From Achatina immaculata (Eukaryota; Mollusca; Gastropoda; Stylommatophora; Achatinidae): a stretch of DNA of 64,000 nucleotides. Where the stretch lies: the NCBI GenBank assembly GCA_009760885.1, contig CM019701.1, positions 35,416,697 to 35,480,696 of the forward strand. Reading direction: 5' to 3'. Below the pieces are notes generated by a model. It saw only the letters and a list, made by a program, of their open reading frames with translations. It was not told the origin of the DNA and made no database searches. This document shows positions 55,225 to 64,000 of this stretch, piece by piece. Numbering within the stretch: the first letter of the stretch is position 1; each line of letters begins with the position of its first letter. Both the position numbers and the translations under genes were made by a program.

Positions 55225-56714
55225 TTGTATCTTACATCCTTCCTGTGCCATTAAACATCACATAGGGCTTGCATAGTTGTTTGCCAAGTTAACCTGTTCT
55301 CTGCAAGTCTTTCAACTTCATCAAGGGATGTTATGCCCCTAAACTAGCTTCTCTTAACTCTTTAGAGTTTTACGTGGTTGACCTCTTTTTCTTTGGCCTG
55401 TTGTGTTCCACTTGATAGGTTGTTTTGATATTCTCTGATTGTTTCTTCTCATCACATGACCAACATATGTCCATCTTTTTTTTTTTAATCACCCATGAGA
55501 CAGATTGTTGTTTGCTCATCTGTCTTATCTCTGCATTGTTCTTGAATTCGTTCCACTTGATGCAGAGAATTTTCCTTAGGCATTTATTTTCAAAAGAGTC
55601 TGATTTGTTGTCTATTTCTTTAGTTGATTTCCAGCTTTCACATGCATAAATGAGGGTGGATATTACATTTGAATTGAATAGTCTTAACTTGGTTTTTGTA
55701 CTTATAACTTTTGATAGCCATATGTTCTCAAGATTCTTGAAGATTGATGCTGCTTTTGAAATTCTAACTTCCTTCCTGATGTCATCATCCTGGTCTATGT
55801 AGCTGCCAAGGTATGTAAATCGATTGACTTCTTCAGCAGCTGTCTCTTCTATGTGTATTTTTCCATTTTGATTGATGGGACGTTTCATTATTTATGTTTT
55901 GTCTTTGTTAATTTCAAGTCCTATTTTGCTAGCCAAGGAAGACAGGGAATCTGTTTTTTCCTGCATCGATTTCACATTGTCACTGATAAGAGTTATGTCA
56001 TCAGCAAAATCAAGATCTTCTGTTTGGGTCCCATGTACCCAGTCAGTGCCAGTTTTACCTGTATAGCATCTTTTCGTTATAAAATCTATGGCAGTAAAAA
56101 AAAAGCAAAGGAGGTAATATACACCCTTGTTTCATGCCTGTTTCATTCTGAAACCATTCGCTCATTCCTTCTTCTGTCTTGACTGCACAAACATATCCAT
56201 TGTAGAGATCTCTAATGATGTTGACTATTTTAGATGATATTCCATATATGCTTAAAATTCTCCACAATGAATCTCTGTGTATGCTATCAAATGCTTTTTT
56301 TAAAGTCTATGAAGTTCAAGATTAGTTAATTAATAATTTCTGCTTTTCAGTATGTTCTTCAAGTATTATTCTTAGAGTAATGATCTGATCAAGACAGCTT
56401 CTCCCTTTTCGAAATCCTGCCTATTCTTCTCTCATTGCATTATCCACTGCATCCTTAATTCTGTTCAGAATTACTTTACAAAACACCTTTGACACAACTG
56501 ATAGTAATGTTACACCCCTCCAGTTATTGCAGTCACTAAGGGGTTGCCTTTTTTTAGTATTTTAACAATGATTCCCTTTTTCCATTTAGAAGGGACCTTT
56601 TCATCTTTCCAGATTTTATTAAACATTCTTTGTAGTTGGCTCATGTTGTCACTGTTGATAGCTTTTAACAATTCAGCAGTTATTTCATCTTCACCTGCAG
56701 CTTTATTAGCCAGT
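55225..56714 (-). pseudogene. LINE-A, RT to 3' end
   Basis: Minus strand. Order from 56714 downwards: AGEDEITAELLKAINSDNMS, then REE(Q)AGFRKGRSCLDQ near 56430-56385. WRILSIYGISSKIVNIIRDL and MSEWFQNETGMKQGCILPPL follow (56267-56110), then EDLDFADDITL near 56020-55985. SKIGLEINKDKT is followed by FTYLGSYIDQDDDIRKEVRI (about 55825-55765). LIYACESWKSTKEIDNKSDS and the C-terminus in broken frame reach the 3' end at about 55225-55265. Two large frames survive (55888-55370, 172 codons; 56267-56055). Confidence 0.88.
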
Positions 56715-57050
56715 AGCCTGTATACTGAAAATATAATGAGGAATGTTAGAGAAAATGTAGATAAAGAATATTACAATGCCATAACAGTTGGATGTTATGA
56801 TATACCAGAGATTAGATATCCTAATGACACAGTATTACTGTCCACAACACAAAAAGGAATGGAAAAATTACCTATGTCAGTCCATAACAATAGTGAAGAG
56901 CAAAACCTCTATCTTAATGAGAAGAAAACTAGATTGATGACAACTGACAAAACAAATAGGGCAGCTGAAATATGTATCAGTGAGGAAAAATTGGAAGAAG
57001 TGGAGAGTTTTGAATATCTTGGATCATTACTAACTAAGAATGGATTGATT
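56715..57050 (+). pseudogene. LINE-C RT palm/thumb, first part
   Basis: Plus strand. SLYTENIMRNVRENVDKEYY (56715 on), ITVGCYDIPEIRYPNDTVLL (catalytic box YPND in place of YADD), then EEQNLYLNEKKTRLMTTDKT and EKLEEVESFEYLGSLLTKN. It is cut at about 57050 and resumes at 58030 after about 1 kb of other elements. Confidence 0.85.
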
Positions 57051-57166
57051 GATTGATCTTTATTTCCAAAGGGTTAAGAATTTGGCATACAGGTCCATCT
57101 GACATTCTACCCTTTATCATACAACTTTCCCTCTGTTCCAGACATTCTACAATTATTCTGCTCATA
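57051..57166. other. Unassigned insert sequence
   Basis: Begins with TGATTGATTGATCTTTATTT immediately after LINE-C codons, like a tail or terminus of an unidentified element. It lies between LINE-C and a LINE-A stub. Confidence 0.4.
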
Positions 57167-57175
57167 AACCAATCT

Positions 57176-57631
57176 TATCTTCTTATCTTATATCCTTCCC
57201 GTGCCGTTAAACGTCACATAGGGCTCGCAAAGTAGTTCGCCAATTTTTCCTGTCTTCGGCGAGTCTTTCAACCTCATCAAAGGATTTTATGCCTGTTAAT
57301 TTGGCCTCTCTTAATAATGTCCTCTTCAGAGCTTCACGCGGTCTGCCTCTTTTTCTTGGCCTGTTGTGTTCCACATGATAGCTTGTTTTGGGATTCTCTA
57401 ATCATTTCTTCTCATCAAGTGACCAACATATGTCTATCTCCTTTTCCTGATCACCCATGAGACTGGTTGTTGTTAGTCATCTGTCTTATCTCTGCATTGT
57501 TCTTGAATTCATTCCACTTGATGCCGAGTATTTTCCTTAGGCATTTGTTTTCAAAAGAGTCTAATTTCTTTTCTATTTCTTTAGTTGTTTTCCAGCTTTC
57601 GCATGCATAAATGAGGGTGGATATTACATAT
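57176..57631 (-). mobile_element. LINE-A 3' copy with 9-bp TSD
   Basis: 456-bp 5'-truncated minus-strand LINE-A between AACCAATCT copies at 57167-57175 and 57632-57640. It contains the 3' terminus (CCGTGCCGTTAAACGTCACA) and C-terminal codons up to YACESWKTTKEI near 57610-57575. Confidence 0.92.
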
Positions 57632-57640
57632 AACCAATCT

Positions 57641-58014
57641 CTACTCTCTCTCTCTGAACCTTAAGTGCCCAGGGCACATGGGGCTTCCGCAAGGGTTTTC
57701 CACAAATGCCTGTCCTTTGCCTTTTTTTCCTGCTCTTGCCCAGGTGAGCCCTCTATTGCTCAACATCCTCTCTGTTGTTCTTCTCCATGTCTCTTTTGGT
57801 CTACCCTTACTTCTGTTCCCCTGTGGTGTCCATCTTAATGCTATTTTTGGTAGTGAGTTGTCAGTCATTCAGAGCACGTCCCAACCATCACCATCGTCTT
57901 TCCTCAATAATTGCTGTCAGTGGCTTCATCTTCATTTCTGCCAACAAGATGTTATTTCTTATGGTGTTTGGCCAACATATATTTCTAATTCTTCATAAAC
58001 ATTTAGTCTGAAAA
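57641..58014 (-). pseudogene. LINE-F 3' end fragment
   Basis: Minus strand, 5'-truncated. NILLAEMKMKPLTAIIEER (about 57955-57898), MTDNSLPKIALRWTPQGNRS and KGRPKETWRRTTERMLSNRG (57868-57750), then HLRFRERE and a (GA)n tail at about 57643-57657. Confidence 0.88.
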
Positions 58015-58029
58015 GAATTCAACTTTATT

Positions 58030-58600
58030 TAAATGGAGATACAGTGAGGAAAATTAAAAGGACATATATTGCTATTCAGAAAGTAAAGCAACTAAAGAAG
58101 CTGTGGAGAGGAGCAGACAGAACTACAAAAATAAGATTTTTAAGGACATGCATCTTTCCCATCGCAACATATGCATGTGAGACCTGGACACTTAACAAAA
58201 TAGATGAGTAACACATAAATGCCTTTGAATGTAAATGTTACAGAAGAGTTCTTCAAATATCATGGAAACAGACCCAGAAAGGAACAAATATATCCATACT
58301 ACAAGAACTTAATATTGAAGAAGGGTGGCTAGTAAAGAGAAAACAGAGAAAACTTAAATATTTTGGACACATTAAACATCACAATAATAATTAGGGAAGA
58401 CCATCTTGAAAGAGTACATAATGGGAAAAAGAAAGAGAGGAAGACCACGGCTGCAAGACATCGTTGATAATCTCTAAATGGATGCATCAGCAGCAGGACA
58501 TCTTGCTTAAACTAAAAGGCCTACAGGAGAGAGGAGAGCTGTTAGTTAGGGGGGCAAAGTTCCACAAGGGACAAGCAAATGACTGACTGACTGATATATA
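58030..58600 (+). pseudogene. LINE-C RT C-terminus and 3' end, second part
   Basis: Continuation of 56715-57050. NGDTVRKIKRTYIAIQKVKQ is followed by IFPIATYACETWTLNK (about 58150-58200), INAFECKCYRRVLQISW and LQELNIEEGWLVKRK. The 3' block ends in GACTGACTGACTGA (58581-58594). The LINE-C joint therefore spans a composite insertion of about 980 bp. Confidence 0.88.
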
Positions 58601-58620
58601 TATATATAATATATATATAT
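58594..58620. repeat. (TA)n microsatellite
   Basis: TA run directly after the LINE-C tail. Confidence 0.9.
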
Positions 58621-58625
58621 GCCTC

Positions 58626-59260
58626 CTTCACTTTCTTTTGAATTTTCCAGTCATTACCAAGTTCTCTTTAGCTTTTGTCTTCTCCTGACGTGATATGTGC
58701 AAGAAAGTTTGATTGTATTTTTGCTTATATTTTTTTTCTACATAATGTTCTGAGGACCTCTTTGTTTTTCTGACTGTTCTGGGTATTTATTGCAGCTCTC
58801 TCAAAAACCACATCTGTTTCTTTTCTGTTTGTTAATTGTCCAAATTAGACAACCATAGAGCAATATTGGCACAATATAGGGCTGTAGTAGTTTTTTCTTT
58901 ACTTTTTGGAACGTCCTTATTTGTTAGCATCTTTTTTGTGCCGTAAAAAAGTATTTTGCCATTCCTGTTTGTGATTTGATTACATTTATGTGCTTGCCGT
59001 CAGCTGTTATTGTTCCCAGGTAACAGAATTTATTTACTTGTGTCAGTGTCTTCCTATTTTAAAGAGTATTGCATTTTGATATATGTAATCTGTTAGACAT
59101 TGCCGTTATTTCTGTCTTGTTGCTGTGTAGCATCTCTCATGTTTTCACTGTATAATATGAATAGATTGGGTGACAAGATATACCTTGTCCTACACTTGTT
59201 TAATCTCCTGATAATTACCCATAACTTTGTTCATTCTCATTGCTGTTCTTTGATTTCACT
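58626..59260 (-). pseudogene. LINE-I RT C-terminal relic
   Basis: Minus strand, weak. NQITNRNGKILFYGTKKMLT near 58985-58930 and a YCANIALWLSNLDN-like block follow, then HISRQEKTKAKENLVMTGKF near 58710-58640. This resembles the thumb and closing region of LINE-B-like elements but is much older. It is likely the same element as 59600-60095. Confidence 0.5.
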
Positions 59261-59599
59261 AATAAAAGATAAATGAGTTAGGAGTGCAAAAAAACTGGTT
59301 CTGGTAGAGATAATTAGTGTACGAATCAGTTTTACAAAAAAAGAAAAACATAAATGCAAAAGAGGCAGTGAGATGAGCATGTGGAAAAGTGAAACATACA
59401 GCAATATAGCAATATTTCAGTGAAATGCCTTTATCAAGGATTCGATCATATTCTTAATTTCATTTTTTTAACATTTGTATGACGTTTTTCAAGCATTTGT
59501 GTCATCTCTTAATATTTCACTTTGTCAGAACTTTTGTGTAATCAGTTAAGTGTAAGTATACATTTTTGATTACTTCTAGGGATTATTTGTTATGGTTCT
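59261..59599. other. Unassigned AT-rich sequence
   Basis: Nothing recognised. Confidence 0.5.
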
Positions 59600-60095
59600 T
59601 AATATAAAAATTGAATTACTTATCCTTTTTCCTTCAACAAAACCATATTGTCTGCAATTTGTTTAGTCATTCTGTGTTCTCAAGTTAAGGAGTATTTGTG
59701 TGATATCGCACATTTCACCGAATGCTTGATGTTGATCATATGCTGTTGCTCAGTTTTCTTTGGAACTGCAGTGAAAAGTGATTTGGACAGATCTGATGAC
59801 ATGTGTCCTGTGTCATATTTAGGATACAGTTTTTTCTATGCAGATATCATTTAATGCCATGTCATTTCCCTTTTTATGTTATCTGCTCCTTTCCTTCCTT
59901 ACTTTTGTTCGAGTACATTTTAAACATCCATTTCCACTATTGGTGGTCCTGCAGTATTAATGGTGATACTGAATTGCTCATTGCTCATTACTTTACAGGT
60001 CACTTATGTGCACTTTCTATTTCTCTCTGTGATTACTTCTATTTTTTCTCTAATTACTATACCCATCATTGTTTGCACACCATTAAATTTTCTGC
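59600..60095 (-). pseudogene. LINE-I RT fingers relic
   Basis: Minus strand. YPKYDTGHMSSDLSKSLFTA and VPKKTEQQHMINIKHS near 59825-59720 correspond to the RT motif preceding the palm (LINE-B form STFIALPKKPGAKECNDH). Codons for NGVQTMMGIVIREKIEVITE are near 60090-60030. Heavily mutated. Confidence 0.5.
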
Positions 60096-60099
60096 TAGA

Positions 60100-60520
60100 A
60101 TAGAATAGAATGTCTTATCTCAGCTTTGTGCCATTATGTCTCACAGGTAGCTTTACAACTGGTGTCTATTCTAAAGCATATGTTATGGCTTGGCTGTTTG
60201 TCACAGCATTTCTCTTAAAGATGTTGCTTACTTCTTCAGTCCATCTTCTCCTAGGTTGACCCATTTATTTGGTGCCTGGCATTTTCAGTGGCATGTTTTG
60301 TGCAGGTTTAATTATTTCATTCATTCTTATCATATAACTAAACTAGTTCATCCTTTGTCTTTTAAGGTACTCCAGCACCTAACCCTGTCTCAGTTTGTCC
60401 TTATATTCAAATTTTCTCAAGCATCCCATTTTACAAAAGACAGTCTGATACTGCCAAGATATTTGAACTTGTCAGTCTGTTTTAAATTTGTGTTTCAGTT
60501 CTGAGTACAGGAATTTCAGA
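60100..60520 (-). pseudogene. LINE-J 3' end fragment
   Basis: Minus strand. KQTDKFKYLGSIRLSFVKWD is near 60485-60425 (thumb). Further down are KPAQNMPLKMPGTK-like and WTEEVSN-like codons near 60305-60230. The 3' end is near 60100 with TAGAATAGAATAGAATG on the plus strand as a simple tail. It represents a family not otherwise seen in the window. Confidence 0.5.
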
Positions 60521-60882
60521 TGAACTTTGTACCTTGCATATTGACATTTATTTCTGTTGCCTGTGTTAATTTTCGTTTGTTGACTTGACAGCTGATTTTA
60601 GAGAATTCGTGTGTTTCTGCAGGAGCTAAATATAAGACTACCATGTATAAGTATGCATAGGCTGTTGGCAAAGAGGAGCTGGTCTGATCTGTGTAGATCA
60701 GCATCTGAATGTTAAGTGGGCTTCTATTGCATTCCTTGTGTTGTGGTTTCCTGCATCATTTGGTGTGTACTTTTTTTTTAATGCCTGATGATTTTAATAT
60801 AAATTATGAATAGCAGAAATGATGAACATACCTTTACATTCAAATTAGTTTAAAACCATTTGGAGGTGTCTGCTTTTGTACT

Positions 60883-60918
<36 letters not shown>

Positions 60919-61357
60919 TTCTCTTTCTCTCTCACACACACATGTGTACATGAATTCTTTAATCTTGTGTGATCTTCCATAAAAATATTTCATTTACTCT
61001 GTCAGAGGGTTTCTGTTGGGTGAAGGATTTTATATTTAGTTATGCTGAGAAACTGTACATGAGATGCTGAGAAAAATGTCAGCAGTTTGTTTGTTTTTTG
61101 TTTTTTTAAGAAACAGGAGCTACATTGATATTTTATACTGTTTTAAAATAAATTCCTCCTGGCATGGTGTATATTTTGGATTAATTGTGCAGATATATAT
61201 ATATATAATATAATATAATAGACAGACAGGTGTGCATTGTAACAATTGCTGATAAATTTAAAATTGTATACTAGTTAAAATGTCAGTTCAGTCTAGCACA
61301 GATTTGGGCACCACCTCTAACCAAAAGAGTTGATGCATCACTGACTTATTCTCGCAG
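60521..61357. other. Unassigned sequence, probable intron upstream of CAP exon
   Basis: AT-rich, with CT microsatellite (60881-60943) and a short TA run near 61195. It ends in a good splice acceptor: pyrimidine-rich TTATTCTCGCAG at 61346-61357, with a branch-like CTGAC just before. Intronic status is inferred from that acceptor. Confidence 0.55.
60881..60943. repeat. (CT)n microsatellite
   Basis: CT-rich run with a few TT interruptions, followed by a short CA run. Confidence 0.95.
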
Positions 61358-62161
61358 ATGCTGATCTGCAGACACCATGTCCTCATACAAAAGATGAAAT
61401 GTTCTGCTGCTGTCCTGAAGAATCTGATGCCCAACCTGCAGAGGAATCTTGCCTAAAGTCAGACAGTACCACTTCACAAGCCAGTGGGCAAAAGGCTGCC
61501 TGTGCATCAAATCAGACTGGAACTGCTGGATCCAGTTTAAATAAAACCATTACAGCAACTAATGTTTCTGAGGTCCCAGTCACAGATCAACCAAAGTCTC
61601 AGTCCAAATCTGCCATCGCTAGCAACAACACACAGCAAAACATCAGTGTGATAAATTCTGGAAAGAGCAGCAGGCAGAATACTAGCCCATATTCAGTTGA
61701 AGTCTCAGATATTAAGACTGATATTGTGCAGACTGAGTATGATACAAAGCCATTGACTCCATCTTTTGTTAAAGTTGAGTCCACTCTTGCATCCACTTTT
61801 GCTACAGTACGTGAAAGTCCAGGCTCTGCAGGGACAACAAAAGATAACTCTACAATTATTTTATCTAGTATGTCACATATTGAACAGTTAAAATCTATAA
61901 CTTCTGAACTTGACAAGTTAGATAAAGCCATTGGTGAAGCTGAAGCCAAGTGCAACTGGGAAGCTAAAAGTACAGTCCATAAATTAGCCAATCATTTGAA
62001 AGCTTTAACCTCACAGGTGCTAGTGACTGTGGCCAGATCAGGAAACATGGCAGAGCAAACCATCCAGGCTGCAGTGAGCAGACTAGAGGCTGTTGCAGGA
62101 CGTCTAGAGGCTGTGGCCTCCACATTGTCCAGTGGAGGGCAGTCTGCAGCAGGGGATTCAG
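61358..62161 (+). CDS. CAP: Internal exon of a cyclase-associated protein (CAP)-like gene
   Basis: Probable host-gene exon. The frame is open from the acceptor (CAG at 61355-61357) through 268 codons to a donor CAG|GTATGT at 62161/62162. An in-frame stop lies just upstream of the acceptor (61342-61344), and a Met at 61399 is not necessarily a start. Both ends are phase 1 and the exon is 804 bp, a multiple of three. The first two thirds are Ser/Thr/Gln-rich and disordered-looking, with a Cys cluster (MFCCCPEES). Two helical stretches follow, SELDKLDKAIGEAEAKCNWE and AAVSRLEAVAGRLEAVASTL. The last resembles the N-terminal oligomerisation helix of CAP/Srv2 proteins (VxRLExxxxRLE), which recycle cofilin-bound actin and bind adenylyl cyclase in yeast. 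The long Ser/Thr-rich extension suggests a long isoform. The family call rests on this helix only. Coding bias is unlike the surrounding LINEs. Confidence 0.6.
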
Positions 62162-62569
62162 GTATGTACTCCACAAAATGCAGACTATGTATTCATGTCC
62201 TGAGAGGATGTCTTGAATGAATCAGGGCAGAAGGGTGGAAGTACACTTTTCAAATTTTCACACATAAGTAATATGGTAACAAACATCAGACAACCTACAT
62301 TTGATCTAAGTGGTTGAGATGAGGGATTTCACATAGTTGAAAATATAGTTGCTTTATTGGATAAGATCTTTGATAGATTAACCAAGGACTTTAAAGTACT
62401 GTAGATGACCAAGAAGTCCTTTAAAGTACTGTAGATGACCATAAAGTCTTAACAATAGTAATAACAGCACAGGCAGACAACAAAACTGAAATGGTTTGGA
62501 AGAACTAGAATTTTTTTTTAATATACCAGATATGTATCTCATCTATTTTTATACAGTTGGCATTGTTAA
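62162..62569. other. Intron start (CAP-like gene)
   Basis: Begins GTATGT; the coding frame closes about 60 bp later. It contains a 30-bp tandem duplication at about 62389-62448 (TTTAAAGTACTGTAGATGACC twice). Confidence 0.6.
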
Positions 62570-64000
62570 CTATCTTATATCCTTCCCATGCCATTAAACA
62601 TCACATAGGGCTCACAAAGTAGTTCGCCAGTTTTTCCTTTTTTTAGCGAACTTTTCAGCCTCATCAAGGGATTTTATGCCTATTAATTTGGTCTCTCTTA
62701 ACAATGTCCTCCTTAGAGTTTCAAGTGGTCGGCCTATTTTTCTTCTGCCTGTTGTGCTTCACGTGATAGCTTGTTTTGGTATTCTCTTATTGTTTCTTCT
62801 CATCACATGACCAACATAGGTCCATCTCCTTTTCCTGATCACCCATGAGACAGGTTGTTGTTTGCTCATCTGTCTTATCTCTGCATTGTTCTTGAATTTG
62901 TTCCACTTGATGCAGAGAATTTTCCTTAGGCATTTATTTTCAAAAGAGTCTAATTTGTTGTTTATTTCTTTACTTTTCCAGCTTTCACATGCATAAATGA
63001 GGGTGGATATTACATTTGAATTGAGTAGTCTTAACTTGGTTTTTGTACTTATAACTTTTGATAGCCATATGTTCTCAAGATTCTTAAAGATCGATGCTGC
63101 TTTTGAAATTCTAACTTCCTTCCTGATGTCATCATCCTGGTCTATGTAGCTGCCAAGGTATGCAAATTGATTGACTTCTTCAACAGCTGTCACTTCTATG
63201 TGTATTTTTCCATTTTGATTAATGGGGCATTTCATTATTTTTTTGTTTTGTCTTTGTTAATTTCAAGTCCTATTTTTCTAGCCAGTGAAGACACGGTATC
63301 TGTTTTTTTCTTGCACGTAATTCACATTGTTACTGATAAGAATTATGTCATCACCAAATCAAGATCTTCTATCTGGGTACCATGTACCCAATCAATACCT
63401 GTGTTACCTATGCAGCATTTTTTCATTATGAAGTCTGTTGCAATTCCAAAAAGGAAAGGAGATAGTATACATCCTTGTTTCATGCCTATTTCAATCTGGA
63501 ACCATTCACCCAACCCTTCTTCTGTTTCGGCTGCACAAACATATCCGTTGTAGAAGTCCTTAGTGATGTTGACAGTTTTAGATGGTATTCCATATAGACT
63601 TGAAATACTCCACAGTGAATTTCTGTGTGTGCTATTAAATGCTCTTTTAAAGTCTGTGAAATTCAGTATTAATTGTTTCTGCTGTTCAATATGTTCTTCA
63701 AGTATTATTCTTAGAGTAAAGATCTGGTCAAGACAGCTTCTCCCTTTTCGAAATCTTGCTTGTTCTTCCCTCATTGCAGTATCCACTATATCTTTAAGTC
63801 TATTCAAAATAACCTTGCAAAATACTTTTGACACAACTGATACTAAAGTTACTCTTCTTCAATTGTTGCAGTTGCTAAGGTTGCCTTTTTTTTTGGTATT
63901 TTAACAATGATTCCTTTTTACCATTTAGAAAGGACCGTTTCTTCTTTTCAAATCTTATTGAACATTCTCTGTAGTTGACTCATGTTGTCACTATTGGTAG
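62570..64000 (-). pseudogene. LINE-A, antisense in the CAP intron, runs off window
   Basis: Minus strand; continues past position 64000. From the right: AINSDNSNNMSQLQRMFNKI-like codons near 63995-63950. A 163-codon frame at 63834-63343 has SKVFCKVILNRLKDIVDTAM, FRKGRSCLDQIFTLRIILEE, FTDFKRAFNSTHRNSLWSIS, MKQGCILSPFLFGIATDFIM and IEDLDLVMT, so the FADD box is destroyed by a frameshift at its Asp pair. A 158-codon frame at 63235-62759 has FAYLGSYIDQDDDIRKEVRI, LIYACESWKSKEINNKLDSF and RRWTYVGHVMRRNNKRIPKQ. The 3' end is at about 62572-62610. Confidence 0.9.

Noticed and set aside
61599..61991. 130-codon minus-strand frame
   Set aside because: Antisense to the CAP-like exon; the plus strand has matching splice sites and an in-phase frame along its full length.
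1..64000. CRISPR arrays, bacterial operons, viral genomes or toxin genes
   Set aside because: No regularly spaced identical repeats, no clustered prokaryotic-style genes and no recognisable virus or toxin; all replication-type motifs are explained by LINEs and DNA transposons.

Overview
This is a eukaryotic, animal-type, AT-rich genomic window built almost entirely of decayed transposable elements. One exon of a probable host gene lies near the right end. There are no bacterial-style operons, rRNAs, functional tRNAs or CRISPR arrays. The mixture points to a lophotrochozoan, most likely a mollusc: several RTE/SR2-like non-LTR retrotransposons (LINEs), mariner, Tigger/pogo, a DUF4817-type DDE transposon and a tRNA-derived SINE. 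That assignment is inference from element types; the host exon does not settle it.

Labels used here for LINE families (mine, not database names). LINE-A: RT with KQGCILSPLLF and FADD, C-terminal GRPRETLKRTLL, 3' end CGGCACGGGAAGGATATAAG plus a short ATAAG-type tail. LINE-B: RT with YADD, C-terminal MRRGGIENIITTGKI, tail (GAT)n. LINE-C: C-terminal ECKCYRRVLQISW, tail (TGAC)n. LINE-D: LNRLRWLGHVERLEEN, tail (GAA)n. LINE-F: APE endonuclease MQIGSWNVRKLNQ, C-terminal GRPKETWRRTT, tail (AG)n. LINE-G, -H, -I and -J: single fragments. A Jockey-like LINE with RNase H is also present.

Layout. 1-7000: LINE-C stub, RNase H fragment, LINE-A, then a long antisense LINE-B with a LINE-A inside its endonuclease. 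7000-15200: mostly unassigned, with a long purine tract, a foldback repeat, a dead DUF4817 transposon, a mariner relic, a Z-DNA-prone tract and a SINE with clean target-site duplications (TSDs). 15200-34700: LINE-H, -B, -A, -C and -D fragments, a Tigger copy interrupted by LINE-A, a mariner with both terminal inverted repeats (TIRs), and LINE-G. 34700-39930: one antisense LINE-F broken by a Jockey-like LINE and by an inverted LINE-A. 39935-47625: three LINE-A copies and LINE-B and LINE-C pieces. 48400-51060: a Tigger1-like element split by another pogo-family element. 51373-54175: a four-level nest (DUF4817 transposon, then mariner, then LINE-B, then a 97-bp palindromic insertion). 54500-60520: LINE fragments. 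61358-62161: an 804-bp symmetric exon ending in the N-terminal helix of a cyclase-associated protein (CAP, actin regulator). It is followed by an intron carrying an antisense LINE-A that runs off the window.

The elements interact only as insertions into one another; the nesting gives a relative history. Essentially every transposase and reverse transcriptase here is broken by frameshifts, stops, truncation or loss of catalytic residues. The longest uninterrupted frames are the Jockey-like RT-tail/RNase H frame (36148-37863) and a LINE-A RT C-terminus (ending 39545).
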